A stretch of 64,000 nucleotides of DNA. It comes from Azolla caroliniana (lineage: Eukaryota; Polypodiophyta). Of this stretch, positions 29,531 through 41,689 are shown in pieces. Every line of letters starts with the position of its first letter. Positions within the stretch are counted from its first letter, which is position 1. The position numbers and the translations under genes were made by a program. Location of the stretch: assembly GCA_043228905.1 (NCBI GenBank), contig JBHGNT010000010.1:4216001-4280000 (forward strand). Direction: 5' to 3'. The notes beneath the pieces were generated by a model. The model was not told the DNA's origin and searched no databases. It saw nothing but the letters and a program-made list of their open reading frames with translations.

Positions 29531-29919
29531 ATCTTCGTGGAAATTTGAAAATACAGGAGGATTGGAAGGAAAAAGGGGGAAGGGAGGGGGGGACCAGACA
29601 GAGATCTATCTAATTTTGGGTCCCACCCAAATCATCATCATTCACCATATTAACTGTCCTACCCATCCACCCTCTTTCTCCTCTGGCAGACAGACAGATA
29701 AACAGATAGATAGATGAAGATCCATAGATAGGTAGTTCTGTCTTTCTACCCTCCTTCTTTAACCCACCATACCCTACCCTTCTTCTTCTTCTTCTTCTTC
29801 TTCTTCTTCATTCTTCTTCATATTTGCTGGATTTGGCTACATTCATTCACCGGCTTTCTGTTGTAAGTGTTCCGGAAACATCCGAAATTCCCCGATATGA
29901 CCCCCCCATGCGCACGATC
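29531..29919. other. Upstream region of the ABCG gene
   Basis: No gene recognised. Contains GATA/GACA-like short repeats at about 29690-29715 and a TTC repeat at about 29783-29818. Likely distal promoter of the ABCG gene. Confidence 0.5.
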
Positions 29920-30375
29920 TTTCTCCTCCCGGTCCTCTTGCTTCTTGCTTTTTGCTTTTATTGTCGAGTACTCTGCAAACCCACGCACCAGGCTCCGTTC
30001 ACAGTTAGGGTTCCCGAGGGACATTGGTGTCTCTCCTCCCATGCTTCCGGTCCTCTTGCTTTTTGCTTTTGTGCGAACCCACTCCCCATGGCACCGTTCA
30101 CAACAGTCAGGGTCTCCGAGGGACATTAGTGCCTCTCCTCCCATGCTTCCGGTCCTCTTGCTTTTTGCTTTTTGCTTTTCCTGTTGAGTATTGTGCGAAC
30201 CCACTCCCCATGCCGCCGTTCACAACAGTTAGGGTCTCCGAGGGACATTGGTGTCTCTCCTCCCATGCTTCCGGTCCTCTTGCCTTTTGCTTTTTGTTTT
30301 TCCTGTTGAGTATTGTGTGAACCCACTCCCCAGGCTCCATTCATGGTGAAGGTCTCCGAGGGACACTAGTGCTAG
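29920..30375. repeat. Degenerate tandem repeat, four units of about 100-122 bp
   Basis: GGTCCTCTTGC recurs at about 29931, 30050, 30151 and 30273. Each copy is followed by TTTTTGC repeats, GAACCCACTCCCC, CCGTTCACAACAG and CTCCGAGGGACATT. Overlapping Ser/Leu/Cys-rich or Lys/Glu/Gly-rich frames on both strands are products of the repeat. Confidence 0.85.
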
Positions 30376-31902
30376 CGCCAGGGCCTCGCTTTTTCCCCGT
30401 GGCATGTATAAAGGACATTATTTCGCAGTTCAAAACTCCTGTCCTGCCACCATTGTGGAACATACCTGCGTGTGTGATGTAATGGGAACCATGTGGGGAT
30501 GCAACATTCTTCTGTTCCGGCTTTTGTGGATGATAAACCCACACATGCACAACCCTAATTGTACCACTCTATATGTAGACTCTTAGTTACCGTTGCAGCG
30601 AGGGTTTCCTGACGAGGCGGGGAGTCTGCTAGAGCCTAGGGGCCTTGCTTCTCCCATGGCATGCAAAGTACATTATTTGCATTCTAAACCCCTGTTCCCC
30701 ATGGGGGATGCAACATTCTCATGTTTTGGCTTGTATCCAATGAACCCACACACATGCACATCCTTCATTGTACGACTTTGTATGCAGAATCTTAGTTACG
30801 AGTGTGATGCAACCAAAATGCGAGTGTATACCTTTTCCCATTGCAATCTAGAACTTACATAGTGATCTTATGTTATCATTTTGACCCCTGCCTAAAGTTT
30901 ATGTAATGGGGGCCAAAGGGTTGCCATGTTTTTTATAATGTCGAACACAGTGCCACCTTTTGAGTATTCATACTAATATATATAGGAGCTTGTAATATTG
31001 GGACATTGCACGTGTGCTCTTCATGCTAGCAAGAGCGCCCATGCTAAGAAATCATAAGAGAACAAATGGGAAGTTTTCCACATTGTAAACTGTTTAAAAT
31101 ATTTGAATGTTAAATAAATCTTATCACATTTCATCAACATCACACAACATCTAGAGCACCTTTGTATCAATTGTCATTGAGGTGGCATCATCGGAACCAT
31201 GAGTGTTAAAGGTTGGGTTCTTGAGATGTCATGCATGTGGTTCATTGACAATCCAACATCCAATTATTTTGGCTCTTTTCACACGGTGAATACTCATTGA
31301 TATCCTTGGAATCGAGCCTTAAAGTCTTAGAAATCATGCCATCACATTTTCTAATCAATTAAGATTGAGATGACGCCCTTAGAACCATGTCGCAAAGTAA
31401 AATAACATTCACACTTCTACTCCTTATATGTCATGTATATGTATTTTGGGCTCCATGCATGCTTCTTGACAACAAAACATACACGATTCATACAATTATT
31501 ATTGGGACTTTGGTTCCTTCTATGCAATAAATACAAGAATTGTTGGCTGGCATCCTTGCAACCACTAAGTTTTAAGTCAAAGTACATGTTGGGTAATACC
31601 CTTAGTTCTCATATCATAACCATCGTTGGACATAACTATTAACAACTCTGCTTTTTCGTGTTTCTAAAGTTGAATGGTCTTAGAGATACTCAAGGAGTTA
31701 TGATTATATATATTGGAAAATAGATCATGACATTAGGAGTCACTTTGCATTAAAGGATTTTGTTTTAAATTTGGTGAGAATTAAGATGGGTGGATACAAC
31801 ATACAAGATTGGTGTTCATTTGGTAAAGCCTTAAAAACCGAAGAAAATTTTCAAGCATTTATCTTTAAAGGGTCACTCAATCATTGCGGGGAAACTTGCA
31901 CG
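30376..31902. other. Intergenic stretch, nothing recognised
   Basis: No supportable gene, RNA or element boundary. Two loosely similar segments (ATGCAACATTCT with CACATGCACA) near 30499-30551 and 30708-30757 suggest an old duplication. Confidence 0.5.
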
Positions 31903-32228
31903 CCAAGGATTTCACCTACTCTAGTTGCTTTGGTGGGTAATTTAAGGTGATGAATCTTATCCTAGGAAACGATATTCTCAAAGTATCGAGTGTGTCCTCT
32001 TACGTTTTACTGCTCAAAAGGTATAAGGGAAAAGTTGCCATTTGTTAGTATATACCAATTTCCATCCAAGGATTTCACCTATTCTAGTTGCTTTGGTGTG
32101 GTAATTTAAGGTGATCCATCTCATCCTAGGAAACAATATTCTCAAAATATCGAGTGTGTCCTCTTACGTTTTACTCCTCGAAAGGTATAAGCAAAAAGTT
32201 ACCTCTTGTTGAAGTAATTTCATTTTTA
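31903..32228. repeat. 163-bp tandem duplication
   Basis: Units starting CCAAGGATTTCACCTA at 31903 and 32066 share the whole unit, including ATCGAGTGTGTCCTCTTACG, with scattered differences. Confidence 0.8.
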
Positions 32229-32768
32229 CTACTAATGCCCAACGTACACTATATGACTCTATCATTGTAATACGAGCATGGTATCTTGCTCACATTGCCA
32301 CATAACCAATGAAAGGGAGAATCTCACCTAGAATATATTGTTCCTCAAGTGCAATATGACAAAACATGAGGACTTTAAGCAAAACGGATTTGATTGTTAT
32401 GTTCTTATTATCACTACATCGAATGTTGACAACCAACCTCTAATTGCACATACTTTACATCTCTATGTAAAATAATCTAATTCATTGCTCAATTGAGTTT
32501 GGATGTGCAGAAGATTAGTTTATCTTGGATGCTTTAAGAACATCTCAACAATGAATTTGGATAATACATAATATTGTTTATGTGAAATTATACCAAGTAA
32601 TATTGGACTTAACAACAATGTCTATTAGACATTGCATTTATAGTCCTTTTTATTCCAAAAATGCATTCACACTCAGAATGAATACTATGTAGAGATGGAA
32701 TTATTGTTATTTTTATGGATTGGCTTGATTTGAACTGCTTAGCTGTACATTTGCTATCATGAACTTGA
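32229..32768. other. Intergenic stretch, nothing recognised
   Basis: AT-rich with no gene motif. The right end probably belongs to the older LTR copy that continues at 32769. Confidence 0.45.
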
Positions 32769-32820
32769 CAACCAATGAATGGAGAGTCTTTTAAAAGGCA
32801 CATATACTCGAGGGGCCTAG

Positions 32821-33296
32821 TGTTAAGAGTCTATTACTAATCAATAGAGCAAAATAAAGTAAAAAAAAAGGAAAATAGATTGGATAGAAGAACCTATTCC
32901 ACCCGTTCACCCTCGAGCTATGATCTAGACATAGCCAACCTACCACCAATGTCCCATATTGCCGGATATTAGGATGACTAATACCTTCGAAAACATAACA
33001 CGATCGTCAAGACGAAAGCCTAGCCCGCACCACCGGTGTCTAAGACAACAACCTTCCGACATAATGTCCTTATGAGGGTAGTTAAGCCTCATATTTATAC
33101 CTTTTCCTAGGCCCCTTGAATAGATGTGCCTTTCTAAAAGGCTCTCCATTCATTGATTGTCTAAATCACAATAGTGCATGCACCTATTATGCCTTCTATC
33201 CAATCACATTAGTACCCTTTTTAACATTACCGAACATACCCTTCACTTATGTAAATATTAGTGACCTACCCTCACCCACGTTATGTGTACATAACA
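32821..33296 (-). mobile_element. Solo LTR inserted in its own family, opposite orientation
   Basis: 476 bp with TGTTAAGAG and ACATAACA at its plus-strand ends and a perfect TSD CCTAG (32816-32820 and 33297-33301). It is the reverse complement of the family seen at 2529-2959 and around it, so the locus holds an inverted repeat with arms of about 200 bp (32899-33112 and 33307-33510). Confidence 0.85.
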
Positions 33297-33509
33297 CCTA
33301 GGTAGAGGTATAAATATGAGGCCTAGCTACCCTCATAAGAGACATTACGTCGGAAGGTTGCCGTCTTAAGACACCGTTGGTGCAGGCTACGCTTTTGTCA
33401 CTATGATCATGTTATCTCTTCCAAGGTAATAGTCATCCTAATATCCGTCGGTAAAGGACGTTAGTGGTAGGTTGGCTATATCTTGATCATAGCTCGTAGT
33501 GGTAGGGTG

Positions 33510-33793
33510 TAGGAATCAAAATTGGCTCGGCTCAAGCCTAAACCGAATTGTCAAACCATTTTTAAACGGTTTGGCGGTTTTGTTTGGTTCGATGTAGGCT
33601 TGAGTTTCCTTAACCGGTTTGAGCTCTGTTTGGGATTGCTCAAACCGGTTAAGCCTAGACCGAACTAGTTAGCAAGCTGTTTAAGGCTTAATCCGCTTGG
33701 CTAAACCGGTTCGATTAAGGTTTGGAAACACCCAAATCAGTTTGGGCTTAATCCGTTTGGCCTTGTCCGAAACCGAATTGTTGCCGATTCCTA
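33510..33793. mobile_element. MITE-like element with short terminal inverted repeats
   Basis: 284 bp starting TAGGAATC and ending GATTCCTA (8-bp inverted ends), rich in AACCGGTT/CGGTTTGG motifs. It interrupts an LTR copy whose uninterrupted form is seen in the antisense solo LTR, so the insertion point is clear. The TSD is not resolved and no coding is seen. Confidence 0.6.
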
Positions 33794-33850
33794 GTTGGGT
33801 GGAATGGGTTCTTCTATCCAACCAATGATATTATTAGCAATCATCATATG

Positions 33851-36094
33851 ACTATGAGTTTGACCTTGTTACAAAGAATTGAACTTCATAGCTTTTGGAA
33901 ACAAGTGAACCATTAGGTTTGACAATGATTTTATATTAGTAATAGAATACCATATGTAGAGTGTATATGATATATTATATTATGTTACTAATATGATATA
34001 TATATATCGAATGAAATTATTTTACTAAGTCACAAGTCCACAACTTTTCCAATGATTTTCAATCTTATTTTACTAGCCACAAAACATCAAATTGGGCACT
34101 CATTTAGAAAAGTGATGGGAAAAGCATTCGTTTAAAAATCAAATTTGGCACTTTGCAAGTGTGTGTGCCAACTTTTCATGTTCTAACTTGTTGACTTGCT
34201 TTTGCCTTTTGTACACAGTGATAAATTGTTCATAGAGTATATTAAAGCTAGTAAAACAATGCCACAATATGATTAAACTGGTGTTGTGGCCACATTGACA
34301 AAGTCATTCATGTACATGTTAGGAGTTGCAAACTATTTTCCGAATGTAATGGTTTAAAACAAAGTCTCAATTATAAATTTTACTTAGAAAAAGGAAAAAT
34401 TACTTACCAATTTATGGTTCTTGATATCAACAAGAGACTCTAAAATTGTTACTCTTGGAGTATATGTTTCCACTTTCCACCATTTCAGAGTAACATAATT
34501 TTAAAAAGAAGAGAAAGTATCCTCGATATCAATCCTACTCTTAATGATATTACAAAAATGTCAAATTGCCCATGCTATAAAAAGTAATGCAATTTATGTA
34601 GTTTAGAGGTGATTCATCAATAGTTCTTAAACTCTCTCTAGTCCACCTTCAATTCGTTGCACTTCCAATCAACCACTAAATCCTGTAGTCGCATCTAGAA
34701 TAACAATGAAGTTACTGCGATTTGAACATCAATGCAAACCAAACACATGCCTCACATGTAGTGTGTCTAGGTAATGTCGGTGCTCCCTCAATAATGAACT
34801 CTTACTCAATCCTAACACATACGTAATGAACTAACAATGCACTTAATTCAAAGAAAGATGAGAAAAAGAAAACACAATGAAATTACAAAGACAATATTAC
34901 CAACACAATATGCTTCATTCCTCGACCATGAACCAACGACAATTTTACACACAGTTTATGACTCAAGAGAGCAATTAAGAGGACGAGAGGTAGAGATCTA
35001 GAAGAAGAGACAAAAAGAAACAAATGTAAAAAGCTTATAATTTTGTTTTAATACCTCATTCACAAAATGTTTTTACATTATAATTAAGTCCCTTTCACAT
35101 ATCTTTTGTTCTTAAAGGTTTCGAGGGCCTTTCTTCATACCCCTTGGTGAATGACCCACAAGTTTAGCTTTGGTTGAGAATTGATTGGGATGAATTTAGG
35201 AGGGTATGTGGTGGATGCAAGCAAGTGGGAGTGTTAAGATGTGCGACACTTGTGACCATTAAAAGATGTAAAGGAAATCAAAGGCATTGTGGGGTAACTA
35301 GTTGTATATTACCAATTCCGATGACAAGTTGGGTGGTTGTTGGTTAATGGCCAAAGAAATTGGTGCCCACTGTCATCTAAAAATCATGTAGGTTAAGTTA
35401 TTGACAATATTTGGGCTCGACACTACATACCGATGAGTTGTAATCAAGTAGGCCTTCTATTGAGAAAAACAAAGATTGTAATGAGGTGATTGTAGTCATG
35501 GTACTTGGGACCTTCAAATTTCAATTGTGTATGGAATTCTCAATGATTCTAAGTAGTTCTAGACAAAAAGCTTCATAACTTGTACCATATGTTTCTTCAA
35601 AGGGTCAAGGTCAAAATGATTTGATAATTAAATAAGATGATTGGACTTGTTGCATGTGTGTTAAGTACCTAGCGTACATAGCACGACCCATATTGAAGAC
35701 ATCGACATCGGCTTTTGTACTAAAGACTAAGTGCAAGAACAAATAAAGCAGACAAAATAAAGTTGGTTCTACAACTTTTGTAAATGAGCTACAAAATTCA
35801 AATTTGTGCATTTTTTAGTTTATTCTTGAACTTTTAGTCTTAAGCACCCTTAGAATCCAAGCTAGAGCTCTTCATCTTCCTCTTTCCCTCATACTTGTAG
35901 TAAGTTGAGTGATTAGGGTTAAGTGCTTCTTAACCAAACCCTAATCTCTCTTCTCCATTTGTATGTGTCGTGTGCATTTACACCAATCAAGATGTGATTA
36001 TTTCTTAGTCTCTCAATCTCTTTGTTTGCATCTATTAGTATATGTACATAACATGAAAGCTCATTAGCGTATTGGCATTAGTGAGGTTAAAGCT
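33851..36094. other. Intergenic stretch, nothing recognised
   Basis: AT-rich with no gene. A frame at 35611-35811 lacks motifs. The stretch ends at the LTR of the old Copia element. Confidence 0.5.
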
Positions 36095-37002
36095 CTTTGA
36101 GTGACAAGCTCAACATGGGCCGGATCGAGTGAAGAAGCCGAGAGCTAGATCGAACGTAGATGAATCGGCTAGGCTCGGGTCGGCGGAGAGCCGACAAGTC
36201 AATAGGAGCCTATATTCCTATTTTAGTAAATAGGAATATTTAGGTTTTCATGTTAGAAGCTCGTTCATGAGCATTCAAGTACTTGTCAGTACTTGTGTCA
36301 ACCCTCTGTCAAGGCTTGTATAAAAAGTGCTATGTGAGCATAGTTGTATGTACTAAGTCATTATATAATAGAAAAGTTGTTGTCTCCTCATTCCGTCTCT
36401 CTCTCTCTCTCTCCCCCTACATTCTTTGTGTTTACCTGTCTTGTGGTGTCCGACTGAGCTGGATGTGTCTGTTGTTCGTAAACTTCCGCACACATTTCTT
36501 TTCACATGGTATCAGAGCACGAGGGTTGAAGATCCTCTGTAGCCGACAAAGTGAACAAAAACACAGAGACAAACTTTTGTCTTCTAGAAAAGTACAGATA
36601 GGAACATAGACAGAGGTATGGGCAGCTTGACACTTCCAGAGGAGAAGCTCGACAGAAGCAACAAGCATCTTGGTTGTACAAGATGCACCAGTACCTGCTC
36701 GGACACGGGTACTAGAGCTATGTCGAAGGAGCATTTAACAAAGTACCACCAAAGCCGACACACAGAGACTTCCTAGCTTGGGAGCAAGCAACAAGACTAA
36801 TCTTGTACTGCTTTGCCTCGTGTGTTCACGACCAGATGCTCGGGTACATAAGAGATGCGAAGTACCACCAAAGCCGATAGATAGAGACTTCCTATCTTGG
36901 GAGCAAGCAGCAATACTAACCTTCTACTGCTTTGCCTCGTGTGTTCATGACTAGATGCTCGAGTACATAAGAGATGCGAAGTTGCTGAAGGATGCTTGGA
37001 AT
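36095..37002 (+). mobile_element. Left part of an old Copia element (E): 5' LTR, primer site, start of gag
   Basis: LTR 36095-36506 is related to the LTRs of A and C (GACAAGCTCAACATGGGCC, TATAAAA at about 36319, CT repeat, ends TTTTCACA). TGGTATCAGAGC at 36507 is the initiator Met-tRNA primer site. The gag start resembles element C (EKLDRSN.., KMHQYLLGH..YVEGA) but has stops. It breaks off after GATGCTTGG at about 36999, at the codon where fragment D (51825 onward) resumes. Confidence 0.85.
36741..36978 (+). repeat. 119-bp tandem duplication inside the gag of element E
   Basis: Units starting AAGTACCACCAAAGCCGA at 36741 and 36860 are nearly identical and end with ATAAGAGATGCG. The duplication is within the gag remnant and adds to its decay. 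Confidence 0.9.
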
Positions 37003-37019
37003 ACGTTTGCGTTCACAAG

Positions 37020-37642
37020 CGAGAGGATCGCGCATTCCACTTATAGATTCCTTTTATAATCTTGCGATTTTAGGCAATTTTTAGAAACTTTATACACCAG
37101 TATCACATGTTTTAAATAACATGTAAAATTTGCTAAATTTTTGAGATTTAAGTTTTAACAAGTTTCAAAATGATAATTTTTAGAATTGAATAGTTTTTCA
37201 ATAAATGTTTAAACATTGATGGTCTGCAGATATAAAATGTGGTTAACTTAAAGAAAATCACAATGGTTAACTCAAGGCACAAGTTAAGATTAATGGTTTC
37301 ACCATCTTGAGGAGATGTAGGTTCAAGAAGTGGAAGTTATATCTATTGTTAGACTTGAAAATGTTTTAAGTATAAGAGGTAACATTGTAATCCTTAATGC
37401 TATCATCTATAAATTTAGTGCTCATTAACATCCATAAATTCACAACTCAAGAAATGTATACAATATTCATAAACAATTTTGATAAACCCATAACTCCTAA
37501 AATGTAGACGATATTCATAAACTATCAAAACTGGCAAAACTACCAAACTTAGATGTAAACATTAATATATCACATAGTTATTAAGGTATCCACAATGCTC
37601 TCCTCTTCTTCATTTTGAGAACTCCCCTACAAAATTTGTGAA
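37020..37642. other. Interior of the inverted-termini element, left part
   Basis: AT-rich, non-coding, between the left terminus and the foldback element. Nothing further recognised. Confidence 0.4.
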
Positions 37643-39140
37643 GTAAATGGCATTTGCAAGGCTTAATTACCATCAACACAATTATTAATGGTTTTTTGTT
37701 AATCAATAAGCACATGTTCACCATAAGGTATCTTGTTGTGCAACATACTTCTTTACAATATCAATATGCATCTTTTACTCTTGTAAAAACAAAGATTTTA
37801 GTACAATTCGAGTTCATGTAAACCCTAAACCTCTTTTATTTGAAAAAAAAGAAGATTTATAAAGATGAACTCCATACATTGTATCGAGTTGATATAAAAA
37901 ATAGATTTTTTATCACAATTCCATACAATGTATCAAATTCATGTTCAATGTTTTTTTCCCGGATTTAAAAAATAAAAAATAAAAAAATTTGAGTTTGAGT
38001 TGATGAAAAGACCAGATTTTTCACCACAATTCAGTACAATGTATCGTGTTCATGTTTAAAGTAATTTTTTTCAAAATTTTTTGATTTTATATTTTGGAAA
38101 AAAAAACTTTAAACATGAATTCGATACATTGTATCGACTTGTGATGAAAACTTTGGTTTTTCCATTACTTCAAATTAAAAAAAAAAAACAAAAAACCCCA
38201 AAATAAATAGAAAACAAATCAAATTTGGTTTTTAAAACCCCCCCCAAAAAAACTTTGAACACGAACTCGATACAATGTATCGAGTTGGTCTTGAAAACTC
38301 TGTTTTTCAACACAATGTATCGAGTTTGTGTTGAAAAGTTGACTTTTCCACATGAACTCGAAAATCTGACTTTTTCATGTAACTCGATACATTGTATCGA
38401 GTTCGTGTTGAAAATCTAACTTTTTCATGTAACTTGATACATTGTATCGAGTTCGTGTTGAAAAACTGAATTTTCTAGATGAACTCCATACATTGTATCG
38501 AGTTCATGTTAAAAAAAAATTTTAAAATTTTATTGATTTTTTTTCTATTTTTTTTGGGTCATTTTTTTTTGTTTTTTTAAAAATTTGAAGTGATGAAAAA
38601 ACCAGAGTTTTCATCACAAGTCGATACAATGTATTGAATTCATGTTTAAAGTTTTTTATTTCCAACCCCCGCCCCCCCCCCCCCCAAAAAAAATAATTCA
38701 AAACAAAATCAAAAAAATTACTTTAAACATGAACTCGATACATTGTATTGAATTGTGGTGAAAATTTTGGTTTTTTCATCAACTCAAGCTTGTTTTTTTT
38801 ATTTTTTTAAATCCGGGGAAAAAAACTTTGATCATGAATTTGATACATTGTATGGAATTGTGATGATTACTCTGTTTTTACATCAACTCGATACAATGTA
38901 TGGAGTTCATCTTTATAAATCTTTTTTTTTTCGAATAAAAGAGGTCTAGGGTTTACATGAACTCGAATTGTACTAAAATCTTTGTTTTTACAAGAGAAAA
39001 AGATGCATATCGATACTGCAAAGAAGTATGTTGCACAACAAGACACCTTATGGTGAACAATTGAAGGTGTGCTTCATTGATTAACAAAAATCCATTGATA
39101 ATTGTGTTGATGGTAATTGAACCTTGCAAATGCCATTTAC
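37643..39140. mobile_element. Large foldback element with many near-palindromes
   Basis: 1498 bp forming one long inverted repeat. GTAAATGGCATTTGCAAGG at 37643 is mirrored at 39122-39140, and similarity continues inward for at least 600 bp per arm, about 90% by eye, with a small inner loop near 38390. Inside are about 13 copies of a near-palindrome based on TCGATACAWTGTATCGA, separated by A/T-rich and AAAACTTTG-like spacers. The short frames here are read from these repeats and are not genes. No transposase and no clear TSD. A transcript would fold into a long hairpin. Confidence 0.85.
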
Positions 39141-39261
39141 GTGGTCTATAAAATATTCTTGTGGTTCTTAATCACCACTTCAAGCACTTAATGTTGATCT
39201 TCATAGTTTTGTTCATCTACAACAGAGAAACATTTATGTGTAACTAAGGATGACAACACGA

Positions 39262-39759
39262 TGTCGCGTTGTTACGTGCGTGCGTGTAGAAGGGGCGGGA
39301 CCACGGGGATCTCAGACTAGGGAGTAGAGGAGAAAGAATAAGACATGATATGGAGGCTTAGCTCAAGAGGAGAAGAGGAAAGAATAAGACCATGACATAG
39401 AAGGAGAGATCGGCGGAGGCAAGAAACTCCTCAAGTTATATTAAAACAAACGAATGATTACAACAATGGTGGCCGCATGGACCGCACCAAACTATGAGAA
39501 AACCCCAATCGAAACCCTAACCCTAAAGCGGTAAGAACTCTAGACTAAGTGGTATACCTCTCATACGCAAAATAGGCAACCCCTCATAAGTGACCCCTCC
39601 CTTCCTTTTATAGCCCAAGGAGGGAGGGACCTTACAATGTGGGATAAAATTTCCCCTCTTTCTATACACCATATCCTAGTATACATGTGCACATGTTATA
39701 CACCACCGACTTGCCCATTCCACCTCGGTTTCCCCCTATGGACGAAAATCTTCACGACA
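39262..39759 (-). repeat. 3' LTR of element F
   Basis: 498 bp, plus-strand ends TGTCGCG and CACGACA. It holds a telomere-like AACCCTAACCCTAAAG motif and the minus-strand TATA box near 39609. It is adjacent to the polypurine tract. Confidence 0.75.
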
Positions 39760-40379
39760 TCCGCCCCCACCAAACCGCACATCCACCGGTATGTGCCAAG
39801 AAGGGGAAATAGGTGAGATTTTCGGCCATGGCGGTCAACCGAGTCCTTAGCGTCTTTGTCAGCTTTGCCCAACTTCGTCTTCCACTTCGAGCAAGCCCAT
39901 CCGTCCCACATCGACCACCTAACCTCCCGGTCCGCCATATCCGTCGTATGCTCTCGAACCATCGGCTCCATCCGATCCACCATACTCGACGGAGTTCACC
40001 GAACCATTGTCTCTGCCCGGTCCACCAGACCTGGTCTTCGCACACCTCTCTTTGTCTTCCTTCGTTTTCTGCGCGCGACCTTGGACCGAATCCTCGTTCT
40101 TCCCAACTGTTTGCCGAATATCGCACCGTGTGCTCTTTGTCCACACATGTCTTGCCTCAGCCACTTCCTCGAATCGGCACTATCGTGCGCCGAACTTCGT
40201 CGTCGATCATCCTCGTGCTCGTCGCTCAGCCCTTACGCGGCCACATCGCACGTCTCGCACTTCGCCCCGCTCTGCGTACTCTTTCGAAAAGGTACGTTGC
40301 TTCCCCGACATCCGCGTCGGTGCTCTCGTCTTCGGTGTCCTCCACAACCTCTGATGTTGCCGCTTCGCCCCAAGGTACA

Positions 40380-41104
40380 CCCTCTTGGTCCGCCTAGCCC
40401 GCTTGGCCGCACACATCCTTTGGGATGCCCCGTTTGCTCTTCACGGTACATGACCCTCCGTTCTCCACGCATCTCCTCCGTTTTCCCAGACACAATACTT
40501 CGTTCATGCCGATCACGCTCGTCTCGTTTTGTCGATCTTGGCGTCTCGTCGCACCGTCCGTCGTCCCGCGCTTGCCTCTCGAAGGCTTCCTCCGACCGTC
40601 ATCATCGGTCACTCGTTGCGGCTCCTTCGAATGCACGCTCATTCTTTGGTCCTTAGGTGACCCCATTACGCGCACCTCGATTCTCCCTTGCTCTCCGTGA
40701 TCTCTCGTAGTAGAGCTTATTGTCATCCCGACCTTCGTGTCGGGGTTCTTCGTGGCTCTCGTTACCGCTTCATCCCGACTCGCATCCTCTTGGCCCGCTT
40801 GGCCCCGCATGTCCTCCGGGACGCCGCTTTTTCTCTCCCCGGTGCATAACTCTTTGCTCTCTGCGCACCATCCTCCGCTCTCGTCGTTCATCCGCCGATC
40901 CCGGCAACTCATCGCTTCGTGTCTTGCAGCGTGCTTGCCTCTCAAAGGCTCGACCGGTCCGCCGTTGCCGATCACTCGTTGCCGCTCTTCCGGCTGCATG
41001 CTTGCTTCTTGGCCCTTCGCCAGCCGTAGTGCATACTTCGTATTACGCGCCTCATCCACCGTAGACCTGACCTCTGCGTCGGTCTCTTCGTCCTTCGTTG
41101 CCAT
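40380..41104 (-). other. Repeat-rich GC interior of element F with open frame
   Basis: A minus-strand frame (40394-41104) of 236 codons, rich in Arg, Glu, Lys and Asp, contains an internal repeat with a period of about 380 bp (GVPEDMRGQAG and IPKDVCGQAG). The opposite strand is also open, as expected for GC-rich repeats. It resembles no known domain and may be non-coding. Confidence 0.35.
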
Positions 41105-41689
41105 TCACTCTTTCGTCTTCGTTTGGCCCTCTTGGCCGTGCTCGTCCGTCTTCACGCACCGGGTACCTGTTCCGGTAGCCTCGTCCGTTCTGGTCTCCGA
41201 CTCCTTGCCGCCACCCGCCGTCTCTCCGGTCTTATGTTGATCCGCAACCGCCAAAGTCTCTAGAATAGGTGGGGAGGGTCCCGCTCGTTTCCGGTCTTCC
41301 ACGGAACCGTAGTCATCATGCCCACTTGGCCTCCTTCTCGCGCTCACCGGTTCCCACCATGTGTTGCGACTCGTCTTCCCCGATCTCCAATCATGCCGGT
41401 TTGGTCCTTGCCCGGTTTGATCCCGATTGATCATGTTCCGGTTCTTTCGGCTCCCTTCCGTGATCATAACCGGCCGGTAAGGGTTTGGCAAAACAATTCC
41501 GGCCTTGCCGGCTCTTCTTCCATTCGGGCCCGGTTGACCGGCCCTTGCTCCAATCTTCTTCCGCTTTGTCTTGCGGTCGAGTCGGTCCCCGACTCGATCC
41601 TCTTTGCCGCTCCCGACCTCTCCGTCGGTCCTCTTGTATATGCCCATTCTGGGCCTCGCATCCTCCTCTTCTCACATGTTCGCTCTGGG

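Larger units (their letters stand above)
32769..33850 (+). repeat. Older LTR copy split by a solo LTR and a MITE
   Basis: Segments 32769-32820, 33302-33509 and 33794 to about 33830 line up with the LTR at 2529-2959: GGAGAGTCTTTTAAAAGG, then TATAAATATGAGGCCTAGC, then GTTCTTCTATCCAA. The first gap is the antisense solo LTR 32821-33296; the second is the inverted-repeat element 33510-33793. Confidence 0.7.

Noticed and set aside
29824-30340. Overlapping frames of 72-128 codons on both strands
   Set aside because: Their periodic sequence follows the 100-122-bp tandem repeat; there is no start context or domain.
37643-39140. CRISPR-like array of 17-25-bp repeats
   Set aside because: Spacing is irregular, repeats are palindromic variants within a large inverted repeat, and the genome is a plant's.
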